A stretch of 64,000 nucleotides of DNA, taken from an uncultured Desulfobacterales bacterium (GTDB lineage Bacteria; Desulfobacterota; Desulfobacteria; Desulfobacterales; SpSt-501). A program made the translations under genes and the position numbers. Positions within the stretch are counted from its first letter, which is position 1; each line of letters starts with the position of its first letter. The stretch is from NCBI GenBank assembly GCA_938048455.1, contig CALIUY010000001.1, positions 1 to 64,000 on the forward strand, in the 5' to 3' direction. The notes under the pieces were generated by a model, which saw only the letters and a program-made list of their open reading frames with translations, did not search any database and was not told where the DNA came from. This document shows positions 35,123 through 43,443 of this stretch, piece by piece.

Positions 35123-35146
35123 GACGCTGCTGTCCCGCGGGACGCG
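35114..35146. repeat. Intergenic repeat, copy B
   Basis: Matches 2141-2173 at 25 of 33 positions, with GGGACGCG shared at the right end. It overlaps the right arm of the terminator hairpin and contains the palindrome at 35132-35143. Same orientation as copy A. Confidence 0.4.
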
Positions 35147-35181
35147 GCGAGGCGGGGCCGGGAGATTGCGGCGCTCTCTCT

Positions 35182-35964
35182 TCAGGGTCGGAGGGCGGGT
35201 TTGCGCTCGAGGATCTTTCCCCGCACGCTGATCACCATCTCGTCGAGCGCGATCTCCGCCCCCGAGCGCCGAAGCGCCTGCCTGACGATCTGCGGCAGTC
35301 CGCCGCAACAGGGAACCTCCATCGTGACGCAGGTGATGCGGCGGATTCCGGCTTCGCGGAAGATGCGGGTGAACTTCTCGAGGTAGGCCTCGCGGTCGTC
35401 GAACTTCGGGCAGCCGATCATGACGCTGCGCCCGCGCAGCAGCTCGCGGTGCAGCGAAGGGAAAGCGACCGGGACGCAATCGGCCATCACCAGCAGATCG
35501 GCCCCCCGGAGAAAGGGGGCGTCGGGGGGGACGAGATGGATCTGGACCGGCCAGTGGCTGAGGGCCGATTCCTCTCCGCCGGTACCGGCCGCCTCCAGGG
35601 CGCCCGGCACTGCGCCGGCGGGCGGATCGAACGCGCGCACCATGCGCCGCGAGGGGCAGCCCTCGCCCGCCAGCGGGAAGATCCGGCCTTCCGGCGCCTG
35701 CGGTGAGACGGCCGGGGGCCGGGCCGCAAGCCGCTTCTCGACCGCATGCTCGTCGAACTCCTCGGCCTCGCGTTCGACGAGCGTGAGGGCCCCCTGCGGG
35801 CATTCCCCGAGACAGGCTCCCAGGCCGTCACAGTAAATGTCGGCGACCACGCGCGCCTTGCCGTCCACGATTTCGATCGCGCCCTCGGCACAGGCGGGGA
35901 CACAGTTGCCGCAGCCGTCGCAGAGATTTTCGTCGATCTGGATGATTTTGCGGATGACCTTCAT
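35182..35964 (-). CDS. Ferredoxin-domain iron-sulfur protein
   Basis: 260 aa. N-terminal two-cluster ferredoxin: CDGCGNCVPACAEGAI (complete CX2CX2CX3C) and CDGLGACLGECPQGAL, in which the second Cys is Leu, as in a recurrent deltaproteobacterial group. The remaining 190 residues have conserved Cys (MADCVPVAFPSL, MIGCPKFDDREAYLEKF, ITCVTMEVPCCGGL) and resemble the group of ferredoxin-like proteins that contain a metal-binding C-terminal domain. Role not known; it shares the operon with the zinc-ribbon/HD-like gene just upstream. Confidence 0.83.
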   Translation of the reverse strand: MKVIRKIIQIDENLCDGCGNCVPACAEGAIEIVDGKARVVADIYCDGLGACLGECPQGALTLVEREAEEFDEHAVEKRLAARPPAVSPQAPEGRIFPLAGEGCPSRRMVRAFDPPAGAVPGALEAAGTGGEESALSHWPVQIHLVPPDAPFLRGADLLVMADCVPVAFPSLHRELLRGRSVMIGCPKFDDREAYLEKFTRIFREAGIRRITCVTMEVPCCGGLPQIVRQALRRSGAEIALDEMVISVRGKILERKPALRP

Positions 35965-35970
35965 GAATCT

Positions 35971-36645
35971 TCACCTCACAGGTTCCGAGCCGGATTTTTC
36001 CTCGACCGCGTTGCGGCCGGCGACGGTGAGCAGCGCCTCGCGCCGAACGCCCTCCGTCCCTTTTTCGCCGGCAATTCCCGGAGCCTCGAGCCGCCAGGCG
36101 TCGTGGAGCACCCGCCATTCGAGGGGATCGCCGGGGCCGGCGGACGCAAACCGGGCCACCGCCTCTGCCGCCGCGGCGGCGAGCGCGGGATCGACCCCCA
36201 GCTCCCCGAGCAGGCCGCGCACCTCGGCCGCCGGGTCCTCGCCGCCGATCTCATGGAGCAACGCGGCACACAGGACCACCGCCAGGTCGGCCCGCTCCGC
36301 GCGGCCGAGGCGCTCGGCCCGGCGCACCACCCGGCCCGCGCGGCCGATACGGCCGAAGTCCTTGCCGTAGCGCCGTTTCATCGCCGCGGCGACCCGCTCC
36401 CGCAGAAGCTCGTTGCGCCGCTCGATCAGCCCTTCGGGCAGGCCGCCGAGGCACTGGGCCGCATGCGGGCACCAGGCGGCACAGCCGAAATCCAGCCTCG
36501 GGTTCACGAAACGCAAGCCGCAGCCGCCGCAGGTCCGCGCCGGGTCGTCCTTGAAGAACTCGACCGGACGGCCGCAACGCGGGCAGTCCACCTCGAAGAT
36601 GGAACCCGGCTTCCAGTATTGCATGTCCTGTCCCGGGCAGCGCAT
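35971..36645 (-). CDS. Zinc-ribbon protein with HD-like domain
   Basis: 224 aa. Residues 17-65 hold paired cysteines (CPRCG, CGGCGLRF, CAAWCPHAAQC), as in a zinc ribbon followed by a second metal site. Residues 85-224 form a helical domain with ADLAVVLCAALLHEIGGEDP, where LLHEIG resembles the HD phosphohydrolase core (usually HD, here HE), and VLHDAWRLE near the end with HDA. It is probably a degenerate or variant HD protein. It begins 6 bases before the ferredoxin gene and 72 bases from the HcpR-type box. Confidence 0.75.
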   Translation of the reverse strand: MRCPGQDMQYWKPGSIFEVDCPRCGRPVEFFKDDPARTCGGCGLRFVNPRLDFGCAAWCPHAAQCLGGLPEGLIERRNELLRERVAAAMKRRYGKDFGRIGRAGRVVRRAERLGRAERADLAVVLCAALLHEIGGEDPAAEVRGLLGELGVDPALAAAAAEAVARFASAGPGDPLEWRVLHDAWRLEAPGIAGEKGTEGVRREALLTVAGRNAVEEKSGSEPVR

Positions 36646-36716
36646 GGGAGCGTCTCCTCGAACGGGGGGAGGAGGATTTCGGTCGCCATCCTACCCGCAG
36701 GGGTCGCAGGATGTCC

Positions 36717-36730
36717 TTGACCTGGGTCAA
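36717..36730. promoter_or_regulatory. HcpR-type Crp/Fnr operator
   Basis: CCTTGACCTGGGTCAAGG (36715-36732) is a palindrome broken only at its two central bases and fits TTGACC-N2-GGTCAA, the motif I recall for the nitrosative-stress regulator HcpR in Desulfovibrio. It lies between a Crp/Fnr gene (start 36788) and the divergent zinc-ribbon gene, so either or both may be controlled. Confidence 0.6.
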
Positions 36731-36787
36731 GGGTTGGGTTTTGATGGGCTCCGCACCTCGATCCCTTTACCGTTCGGAGACCCCGGC

Positions 36788-37477
36788 TTGGAAAAAACCC
36801 TCCTCGCCCTCAGCCGGATCCCTCTCTTCCACGGCCTGAGCCGGGAGGAGCTTCTGCGTTTCCACGCGATCGGCCAGGAGAAAAGTTTCGCTCGCGGCGA
36901 GTGGATCTTCAGCGACGGAGACGAGGGGGAGGGCTTCTTCGTCATCCTGGAGGGCGGGGTCAAAATCTTCAAGCTCTCCCCCGCCGGAAAAGAGCAGATC
37001 CTGCATCTCTTCGGACCGGGGGACTCCTTCGGCGAGGTGGCCGTCTTCGAGGGCGGCTCGTTTCCGGCCAACGCGCAGACCCTGCAGAAAACCCGCGTCG
37101 TCTTCTTTCCGCGCACGGCCTTCCGCGCGCTGCTTCGCCGCCACCCCGACCTCGCGCTCAAGCTCCTCGCCGATCTTTCGCGCAAGCTGCGCGAATTCAC
37201 GCTGCAGATCGAAAGCCTCGCTTTGAAGGAGATCCCCTCGCGGCTCGCCTCCTACCTTCTCTATCTCGCCCGCGAACAGGCGGGAAACGGCAAAGAGGTG
37301 ACGCTCGGCATCTCCAAGGGGGAGCTCGCGCGCCTTCTGGGGACGATCCCCGAAACCCTCTCGCGCATCTTCGGCCGGCTTTCGGGCCAGGGACTGATCC
37401 GGGTCACGGGCCGCCGCATCGCGCTTCTCGACCCCGTCGGGTTGGAGGCCCTGGCCCGCGAGGGGAAAGCCCCCTGA
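36788..37477 (+). CDS. Crp/Fnr-family transcription regulator, HcpR-like
   Basis: 229 aa from a TTG at 36788 with CGGAGA eight bases upstream. Cyclic-nucleotide-type sensor domain (residues 1-130: GEWIFSDGDEGEGFFVILEGGVK, FGEVAVFEG), dimer helix, and an HTH (about 165-205: TLGISKGELARLLGTIPETL, SRIFGRLSGQGLIRVTGRR). No N-terminal Cys set, so it is not an iron-sulfur Fnr; HcpR of Desulfovibrio uses haem or NO sensing. The recognition helix PETLSRIFGRL matches this type, and the perfect box upstream suggests autoregulation. Confidence 0.85.
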   Translation: MEKTLLALSRIPLFHGLSREELLRFHAIGQEKSFARGEWIFSDGDEGEGFFVILEGGVKIFKLSPAGKEQILHLFGPGDSFGEVAVFEGGSFPANAQTLQKTRVVFFPRTAFRALLRRHPDLALKLLADLSRKLREFTLQIESLALKEIPSRLASYLLYLAREQAGNGKEVTLGISKGELARLLGTIPETLSRIFGRLSGQGLIRVTGRRIALLDPVGLEALAREGKAP

Positions 37478-37501
37478 CCCATCGCCGGCGGCGGGCCGGC
37501 C

Positions 37502-38407
37502 TCATTCGAGCGCCTGCGAGCCCACGGCGAGCACCGGGCAAGGAGCGCGGCGCACCACGCGGTCGGTCGTCGATCCGAGCAAAAGCGACTTGACCAGGCC
37601 GTGCCCGCGGACGCCGATCACGATCATGTCCATCTCGTGGGCCACGGCGTAGGCGACGAGCTCCTCGTAGGGCTGGCCGCGCAGCACGGTCACCCGCGGC
37701 GTGCACCACAGGCGGGCCTCTTGCGGCACCAGCGCCTCGAGTTTTTCCTTGACCACGTCCACCTGCAAGAGGTCCTGCGTCTGCTCGGAGGGGGTGAGAA
37801 ATTCCGGGTAGACGGGCGGCTCCATGACGTGCAGCATGTGCACCTCGGCCTCGAATTCCTGGGCGAGGCTCAGGCCGTAGCGCAGGGCGTTTTCGGAATC
37901 GGCGGAAAAGTCGATCCCGACGAGAAGCCGCTGGAGGCGGATCCCGCCGCGCTCGGGGTCGATGAGGCCCTCGGGGGGGCTCTGCACGGCGAGCACGGGG
38001 CAGGAAAGCGTGCGGATCAGCCGCTGGGTCACCGAGCCGAGGATCAGCCGCTTCAATCCCGAGTGCCCGCGGGTCGCAGCAATGACGAGGTCGAGATCTT
38101 TTTCCTCGACGAGCCGCGCGATCTCGCTTGCGGGGTGGCCGAAGCGGATCACCGGCTCCCAGGCGACGTCCCGAAGGCCCGGCGTCCTTTGCAAAAGCTC
38201 CCGGGCCTGGCGCTCGATCCGCTCCTGCTGGCCGACCGGATCGAGCTGGAACTCCCCGTAGATCGCCACGGCGGAGAGATCGACGACATGGACGACGAAG
38301 AGCTTGGCGCCGAACTCCCGCGCGATCGCCACCCCGTAAGGGATCGTGCGGTTGGCGTGTTCGGAGAAATCGGTCGCACAGAGGATGTTTTGGAAATGCA
38401 CGCGCAT
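37502..38407 (-). CDS. Tandem universal stress protein
   Basis: 301 aa from ATG 38407 (GGAGGAGG upstream). Two UspA domains: residues 1-150 start with NILCATDFSEHANRTIPYG and end with the ATP-binding loop ATRGHSGLKRLILGSVTQRL; residues 155-301 start with RLLVGIDFSADSENALRYG and end with GVRGHGLVKSLLLGSTTDRV. Both loops keep G-x2-G-x9-G-S/T, so ATP binding is expected. General stress role; no linked gene gives further clues. Confidence 0.92.
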   Translation of the reverse strand: MRVHFQNILCATDFSEHANRTIPYGVAIAREFGAKLFVVHVVDLSAVAIYGEFQLDPVGQQERIERQARELLQRTPGLRDVAWEPVIRFGHPASEIARLVEEKDLDLVIAATRGHSGLKRLILGSVTQRLIRTLSCPVLAVQSPPEGLIDPERGGIRLQRLLVGIDFSADSENALRYGLSLAQEFEAEVHMLHVMEPPVYPEFLTPSEQTQDLLQVDVVKEKLEALVPQEARLWCTPRVTVLRGQPYEELVAYAVAHEMDMIVIGVRGHGLVKSLLLGSTTDRVVRRAPCPVLAVGSQALE

Positions 38408-38457
38408 CGGTCCACCTCCTCCCTTTCCGCCTGCAGACACTGCCGCCGGATCCCGGC

Positions 38458-39897
38458 CTACCCCTTGATGACCGCCAGCGGGACGAGCCGGGCGACCCGC
38501 CGGGCGATCCCCGCGCCGTGGACGATGTCGACCACGCGGTCGACATCCTTGTACGCCGCGGGAGCCTCCTCGGCAAGCCCGGCCAGGCTGCCGGCGCGGA
38601 CCCGGATGCCGTTCTCCTCCAGCGCGCGCCGGAGACCCGCTCCCTGGACGTTGCGCTTGGCCTGGTGGCGGCTGAGCATCCGACCGGCGCCGTGGCAGCT
38701 CGAGCCGAAGGTCTGGCGCATGGCCTCGGCGGTGCCGACGAGCACCCAGCTCGAAGTGCCCATCGAACCCGGAACCAGCACCGGCTGTCCCAGGTCGCGG
38801 AAGGCGGCAGGCAGTTCAGGGGCGCCGGGTCCGAAGGCCCGCGTGGCCCCCTTGCGGTGCACGCACAGGGTCCGCCGGCGTCCTTCGATCTCGTGCGTTT
38901 CCATCTTGGCGATGTTGTGGGCGATATCGTAGAGCTGGAAAAGTTGGAACGGGATCCCTGCCGGTCCGAGCACGCGCTCGAAGCTGCCGCGGATGCGGTG
39001 CGCCAACACCTGCCGGTTGGCGAAGGCATAGTTGGCCGCCGCTTTCATGGCCGCCAGGTAGGCCCGGCCCTCGGGGCTCTCCACCGGCGCGCAAACGAGC
39101 TCCCGGTCCGGCAAGCGGTAGCCGTAGGCGCGGGCGGCCTGCTGCAGCCGGTTCACCGCGTCGGTACACACCTGGTGCCCCAGGCCCCGCGAGCCGCAGT
39201 GGATCTGGACCACGATCTGATCGGGGAAGAGACCGAAGCGGCGGGCGAGGGCCTCGTCCTCGATCCGCTCGACGCGATCGACCTCGATGAAGTGGTTGCC
39301 CGCCCCGAGTGTGCCCATCTGGTCCCGGCCCCGGGAGCGGGCGCGGTCGCTCACCTCGCCGGGATCGGCTCCCTCGAGGCATCCGCCCTCCTCGGTGTGC
39401 TCGAGATCCTCCGCGGAGCCCAACCCGCGGCGCACGGCCCAGCGGGCGCCCTCCCCCATCACCCGGTCGAGTTCGGCCCCGGAAAGCCGCAGATCTCCGC
39501 CGCGGCCGACTCCGCTCGGGCAGTCGCTGAAGAGGGCGGAAGCGAGCGCCTCGAGGTGGTCCGAAACCTCCCGCGCCGTCATGCGCCCGGCGAGCAGGCG
39601 GACCCCGCAGTTGATATCGTAGCCGACCCCGCCGGGGGAAATCACGCCCTCGGGCGGCTCGGTCGCCACGACCCCGCCGATCGGAAACCCGTATCCCTGG
39701 TGCATGTCGGGCATCGCGAGCACGTGTCCGACGACGCCGGGCAGCGTGGCCGTGTTGATCAGCTGTTCGAGACTGCGGTCGGCCCGCGCCGCCGCGGCGA
39801 GGGCCTCGTCGGCATAAAAGCGTGCGGGAACGCGCATGTCGGCGCGGTGGCTCCGGGGGATCTCGAAGAGAAAGGGGGCGATCTGCCGGATCTCCAT
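38458..39897 (-). CDS. rtcB: RNA-splicing ligase RtcB
   Basis: 479 aa. Metal and guanylate site motifs: [13 protein letters not shown] (Asp94, Cys97), [29 protein letters not shown] and [10 protein letters not shown], the last carrying the His that takes GMP. RtcB joins 2',3'-cyclic phosphate or 3'-phosphate RNA ends to 5'-hydroxyl ends and serves RNA repair or tRNA splicing. The archease gene lies 34 bases upstream in the same direction. Confidence 0.96.
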   Translation of the reverse strand: MEIRQIAPFLFEIPRSHRADMRVPARFYADEALAAAARADRSLEQLINTATLPGVVGHVLAMPDMHQGYGFPIGGVVATEPPEGVISPGGVGYDINCGVRLLAGRMTAREVSDHLEALASALFSDCPSGVGRGGDLRLSGAELDRVMGEGARWAVRRGLGSAEDLEHTEEGGCLEGADPGEVSDRARSRGRDQMGTLGAGNHFIEVDRVERIEDEALARRFGLFPDQIVVQIHCGSRGLGHQVCTDAVNRLQQAARAYGYRLPDRELVCAPVESPEGRAYLAAMKAAANYAFANRQVLAHRIRGSFERVLGPAGIPFQLFQLYDIAHNIAKMETHEIEGRRRTLCVHRKGATRAFGPGAPELPAAFRDLGQPVLVPGSMGTSSWVLVGTAEAMRQTFGSSCHGAGRMLSRHQAKRNVQGAGLRRALEENGIRVRAGSLAGLAEEAPAAYKDVDRVVDIVHGAGIARRVARLVPLAVIKG

Positions 39898-39931
39898 GGT
39901 CTGGGCTCCCTTCCGCCCGGCGTTCCGGGCC

Positions 39932-40363
39932 TCAGACGTCGAAAACGATCGTCGCCGAATATTGTCCGCCTTCGCGGCGGATGGCGAGGTTGTGGTAGGT
40001 GACGGCCTTGACGGCCTTTTCCATTTCCGCCGCCTTCCGACCGAACCCCACGGCCGAAAGCGCCGTCGGCGAAAAACGCTCGAATTCGAAGCGCTCGAAG
40101 CCGAGGGATTCGGTTTCCGCGAAATAGGCGAGTTCGCTCAGCCAGGAAACGAGCAGGCTCTCGGGGTCGATGGCTTCGAGGTCGATGCGCCGGGTTTGCC
40201 TCTCCCCCCGGGGCTCGGGGCGGAAACCGAGGAGGCGGTTCATGCCGCAGGCGGCATTCCGGAAGAGTTCCTCGAGACTGCGCCCGCGGACGACCAGGGC
40301 CCGGTCGGCGGTGTGATCCACCTCCTCGAAAGCGGGCGGTCGGCTCCGTCCGGGCGGCGACAT
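39932..40363 (-). CDS. Archease (RtcB activator)
   Basis: 143 aa. Family blocks: [38 protein letters not shown] and [24 protein letters not shown], with acidic metal-binding residues Asp16 and, at the end, Asp142. Archease lets RtcB turn over many times and widens NTP use. It is first in the rtcB operon. Confidence 0.92.
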   Translation of the reverse strand: MSPPGRSRPPAFEEVDHTADRALVVRGRSLEELFRNAACGMNRLLGFRPEPRGERQTRRIDLEAIDPESLLVSWLSELAYFAETESLGFERFEFERFSPTALSAVGFGRKAAEMEKAVKAVTYHNLAIRREGGQYSATIVFDV

Positions 40364-40431
40364 GATCGGCTCTCCGGTGATGAGGGGTTTGGATCTTGCG
40401 ACAGGCGGAAAAAGCCGCTACGTTTTTCCTG

Positions 40432-40459
40432 ACCGTAAGGTCGGGAAGCTTTTTGTCAA
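40432..40459 (-). promoter_or_regulatory. Candidate promoter with inverted repeat for archease-rtcB
   Basis: Minus strand TTGACA (40459-40454), 16-base spacer, TACGGT (40437-40432). The -10 region lies inside a short inverted repeat GACC-gtaa-GGTC (40431-40442), a possible repressor site. No sigma-54 element as in E. coli rtcBA is seen. Confidence 0.4.
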
Positions 40460-40534
40460 GAAAACCGAAACCTTCGCAAAGGCTCCGGAGGCGGGCAAAA
40501 CGCTTCGTCGCCACCGATTCAAGGAGCAAGCGCC

Positions 40535-41566
40535 ATGAAAGCCGTCTACTTCGAAACCCACGGGGAAAGCGAGGTTCTGCGCTACGGCGAGGTGCCCGAG
40601 CCGCAGGCGGGACCGGGCGAGGTGGTGGTCCGGGTCCGGGCCTGCGCCTTGAACTACCTCGACATCTGGGTGCGCCGCGGTTGGCCGGGGTTGAAGCTGT
40701 CGCTGCCCCACTGGTGCGGCGCGGACGTCGCCGGCGAGGTGGCCGCGACCGGCCCCGGCGTTGAAGGCTGGCCGGTCGGGACCCGCGTGGTCGTCGACCC
40801 GGGGATCAGCTTGACCGAAGACGAGTTCACCCGCCGCGGGGAGGATTCGCTCAGCCCGGGCTACCACATTTTGGGGGAGCATCGCCGGGGCGGGGCCGCG
40901 GAGTTCGTCGCCGTTCCTGCACGCAACCTGCACCGGCTGCCCGAGGGCGTAGGCTATGCCGAGGCCGCAGCCCCGTTGCTCGTCGGCCTGACTGCCTGGC
41001 GCATGCTGATCCACCGCGCCGCCCTGCGCCCGGCCGAGACCGTCCTCGTCGTCGGCGCGGGCGGCGGGGTGAACACGATGGCCATTCAAATCGCGCGTCT
41101 CGCCGGCGCGCGGGTCTTCGTGGTCGCGGGATCGGCCGACAAAGCGGAAGCCGCGCGCGGGCTCGGAGCCGAGGAGGTGTTCGACCGCACGCAGGGGGAT
41201 TGGGTGCGGGAGCTGCTCGCGCGGACGGAGAAGCGCGGCGTGGACGTGGTCGTCGACAACGTGGGCCGAGCGACGCTCGCCTCGAGTCTCAAGGCCGTGG
41301 CCCGCGGCGGCCGGATCGTCATCGTCGGCAACACGAGCGGGCCGCTGACCGAAATCGACCTGCGCTTTCTTTTCGCCAAGCAGGTGAGCCTGATCGGCAG
41401 CACCATGGGCAGCCACCAGGATTTCCGCGTCGTGACCGCGCTGCTGTGGAGCGGAAAGCTCCGTCCGGTGATCGACCGCACCTTTCCCTTGCGCGAGGGG
41501 GTCGCGGCCTATCGCCACCTGGAGGAGGGCAGGCACTTCGGAAAGATTCTCCTGCGGCCCGACTGA
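40535..41566 (+). CDS. Zinc-type alcohol dehydrogenase/quinone oxidoreductase
   Basis: 343 aa of the MDR superfamily. MKAVYFETHGESEVLRYGEVPEPQ start, HWCGADVAGEVAATGPGV catalytic region, then a Rossmann motif VLVVGAGGGVNTMAIQIARL with GxGxxG-like spacing. The residue pattern lacks the Cys loop of zinc alcohol dehydrogenases (DPGISLTEDE-type) but the zinc-site Cys is not excluded. Probably NADPH:quinone or enone reductase-like. Stands alone, divergent from archease. Confidence 0.85.
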   Translation: MKAVYFETHGESEVLRYGEVPEPQAGPGEVVVRVRACALNYLDIWVRRGWPGLKLSLPHWCGADVAGEVAATGPGVEGWPVGTRVVVDPGISLTEDEFTRRGEDSLSPGYHILGEHRRGGAAEFVAVPARNLHRLPEGVGYAEAAAPLLVGLTAWRMLIHRAALRPAETVLVVGAGGGVNTMAIQIARLAGARVFVVAGSADKAEAARGLGAEEVFDRTQGDWVRELLARTEKRGVDVVVDNVGRATLASSLKAVARGGRIVIVGNTSGPLTEIDLRFLFAKQVSLIGSTMGSHQDFRVVTALLWSGKLRPVIDRTFPLREGVAAYRHLEEGRHFGKILLRPD

Positions 41567-41587
41567 AGCCTGGGGCGGAAAGGCCCC

Positions 41588-42739
41588 TCAATCCCCGCGG
41601 CGCGCGAGCGCCTCGCGGAAGATCACCCATTTCTGCACGTCCTGAGTCCCCTCTCCGAGGGAGGCGGCCCAAGCGTCGAGCGGGAAAGGGTGGATCGGGT
41701 GGTTCCGCAGGAGAGAAGCCGCCCCGAAGAGATCCGCCGCCCACTGCGTCACGCGCCGCGCCGCGTCGACCGCCAGGTATTTCGCCGTCGCCGCCGCCGC
41801 CCGCGGCTCGCTTCCCCGGTCCGCCTCCCAGGCGGCGCGCCACACCATCCACCGCGCCGCCTCCAGGCGGGCATGCAGGTCGGCGGCCTCGAAGGCCTTG
41901 GCTTGAAATTCGAGCAGCGGGCGACCGAAGGCGCGGCGCCGACCGCCGTGAGCCAGGGCGAGATCGAAGGCCCCCTGCGCCGTGCCCACGGCGAGAGCGG
42001 CGATCGGCACCCGCGAGGCGGTGAAGACCCGGAGCACCTGCGCCAGGCCGCGGCCGCGTTGCCCGAGCAGGTGGTTCGCCGGGACGGGCACGCCGTCAAA
42101 CTCGAGACGGGTCAGGTCCGAGGGCGACCAGGCCGCCTTGGTGAGCGGCAGGCGGCGGATGCCCGGCGTGTTCAGCTCCACGAGGAACATGGAAATCCTT
42201 TGCCGGCGCGGGGCCGCAGGATCGGTGACCGCCGTCACGACCGCCAGATCGGCGAGCGCACCGTTGGTCACGTAAGCTTTGGCGCCCGAAAGGCGGAAGC
42301 CCCCGCCGTCCGGCTCCGCCGCGAGACGGATCGCCGCAGCGTCGCTTCCGGCGTGTGCCTCGGTGTTCGCCAGACAAAGGATAGCCCGCCCCGCGGCCGC
42401 CTCCGGACCGTAGCGCTCCAGAAGCGCGGGAGACCCGAAACGCCACAACGCCGTAAGCCCGAGGTCCGCATGGGCGAGGGCCGCGATCGCCGCGCCGGCG
42501 GCGACCCGCGCGAACTCCTCGAAGAGCAACGTCTCGCGCAGCACCCCTCGGTGGACGAGCCGCCCCCCCTCTAAGGCGAACCCGTAAGCGCCCGCATCGC
42601 CCAGGTCGGTGAAGAAACGGCGATCGAGGAAACCCTCCGCCCGTCGGGCCGCAAGGGCTGGGGCGAAAGCGCTTCCGGTCAGGAAGCGGCGGAAACGGTC
42701 GCGCTCGGCGACCAGCGCTTCAGGCAAAGCGAAATCCAC
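41588..42739 (-). CDS. Acyl-CoA dehydrogenase family protein
   Basis: 383 aa. Family parts: N-terminal helical domain, middle beta domain with CLANTEAHAGSDAAAIR and YVTNGALADLAVVTAVTD, and C-terminal helical domain with FGRPLLEFQAKAFEAADLHARLEAARWM. The catalytic base is not clearly the usual Glu near residue 365 (PFPLDAWAASLGEGTQ region), so the exact substrate is unclear. Uses FAD to make alpha,beta-enoyl-CoA, with electron-transfer flavoprotein. No ETF gene nearby. Convergent with the oxidoreductase. Confidence 0.88.
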   Translation of the reverse strand: MDFALPEALVAERDRFRRFLTGSAFAPALAARRAEGFLDRRFFTDLGDAGAYGFALEGGRLVHRGVLRETLLFEEFARVAAGAAIAALAHADLGLTALWRFGSPALLERYGPEAAAGRAILCLANTEAHAGSDAAAIRLAAEPDGGGFRLSGAKAYVTNGALADLAVVTAVTDPAAPRRQRISMFLVELNTPGIRRLPLTKAAWSPSDLTRLEFDGVPVPANHLLGQRGRGLAQVLRVFTASRVPIAALAVGTAQGAFDLALAHGGRRRAFGRPLLEFQAKAFEAADLHARLEAARWMVWRAAWEADRGSEPRAAAATAKYLAVDAARRVTQWAADLFGAASLLRNHPIHPFPLDAWAASLGEGTQDVQKWVIFREALARRGD

Positions 42740-42902
42740 GATTTTTCCTTTGCGGCCGGCCTCAGGCGCTCTTTTGAATCCGGATCCGGGGCCTCGGGTT
42801 CCGGCCGAACGGCAGCCTTCCCGACCGGCTCCGGGTCCCCTCTAAACCAACGGCGCTGAAAAGACAAGATTTGATGAACGACGTTCCGCGACTAGAGAAA
42901 CC

Positions 42903-42931
42903 TTGAACTCCGCGCCGAGCTGGGCTAATCT
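42903..42931 (+). promoter_or_regulatory. Promoter for khpA
   Basis: TTGAAC (42903-42908), 17-base spacer, TAATCT (42926-42931). Transcription would start near 42938, leaving a leader of about 113 bases. Confidence 0.6.
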
Positions 42932-42937
42932 GCCCGC

Positions 42938-43050
42938 TGCCGGCCTGTGCGGCCGGCGAGGAGGGCGGAGTCCCTCCGAAAGGCGTCGGCCGCGCCGGCC
43001 GGCATCCGGCGACCTGCGGAACGGAAGCGCTTACGGAAGGGGGAGACGCC
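42938..43050 (+). ncRNA. Structured GC-rich 5' leader of khpA
   Basis: The leader can form a hairpin at 42939-42957 (7-bp stem, loop TGTGC) and a second long pairing around GGCCGCGCCGGCCGGC (42986-43006 region). No match to a riboswitch motif that I know. It may be a translation-control element or just GC-rich. Confidence 0.3.
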
Positions 43051-43281
43051 ATGAAAGAGCTGATCGAGTATATCGCCAAGGCCCTGGTCGACCATCCGGA
43101 ACAGGTGAGCGTGCATGTCCTCGAAGGCAGCCAGGCGACCGTTCTCGAGCTGAGCGTCGCCAAGACGGATCTCGGCAAGGTCATCGGCAAGCAGGGAAGA
43201 ACCGCCAAGGCCATCCGCACCATCCTCGGAGCCGCGGCCGCTAAAGAAAAAAAACGCGCCGTCCTGGAAATCGTGGAGTAA
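43051..43281 (+). CDS. khpA: KH-domain RNA-binding protein KhpA
   Basis: 76 aa single KH domain: [18 protein letters not shown], then the nucleic-acid loop [18 protein letters not shown] (GxxG) and KRAVLEIVE. Family role: small RNA-chaperone that pairs with KhpB and affects cell size and translation. GGAAGGGGGAG precedes the ATG. In many bacteria khpA lies after rpsP; here it stands alone upstream of the pyruvate dehydrogenase operon. Confidence 0.93.
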   Translation: MKELIEYIAKALVDHPEQVSVHVLEGSQATVLELSVAKTDLGKVIGKQGRTAKAIRTILGAAAAKEKKRAVLEIVE

Positions 43282-43353
43282 CAGAGACCCCGTTCGCTCT
43301 CCTTCGCGCCCTCGCCGCGGCAAGGCTCTCCCCGTCGCTTTCCGCTCGCTCCC

Positions 43354-43381
43354 TTGACGGGGCGGAGGGCGGTCTCATATT
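43354..43381 (+). promoter_or_regulatory. Candidate promoter for the pyruvate dehydrogenase operon
   Basis: TTGACG (43354-43359), 16-base spacer, CATATT (43376-43381), about 60 bases before the E1 alpha start at 43444. Confidence 0.5.
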
Positions 43382-43443
43382 CATCCGAACCGTGCGGCAG
43401 GCCGCCGCAGGAGGAGCCGACTTTCGCCGCCGAGGGAGGGCCG

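Larger units (their letters stand above)
34866..35181. other. Intergenic region between two minus-strand genes
   Basis: 316 bases. The left part should contain the promoter of the desulfoferrodoxin operon but no strong hexamers are visible. The right part holds the terminator hairpin of the preceding ferredoxin gene (35084-35122), a perfect 12-bp palindrome GTCCCGCGGGAC (35132-35143) and an element similar to 2141-2173. No credible gene. Confidence 0.6.
42740..43050. other. Divergent intergenic region and khpA leader
   Basis: 311 bases between acyl-CoA dehydrogenase (minus) and khpA (plus). The right half holds a clear promoter (42903-42931) and a GC-rich transcribed leader with a perfect 7-bp hairpin GCCGGCC/GGCCGGC (42939-42957) and several other self-complementary blocks. 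No gene. No known riboswitch consensus was recognised. Confidence 0.6.
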
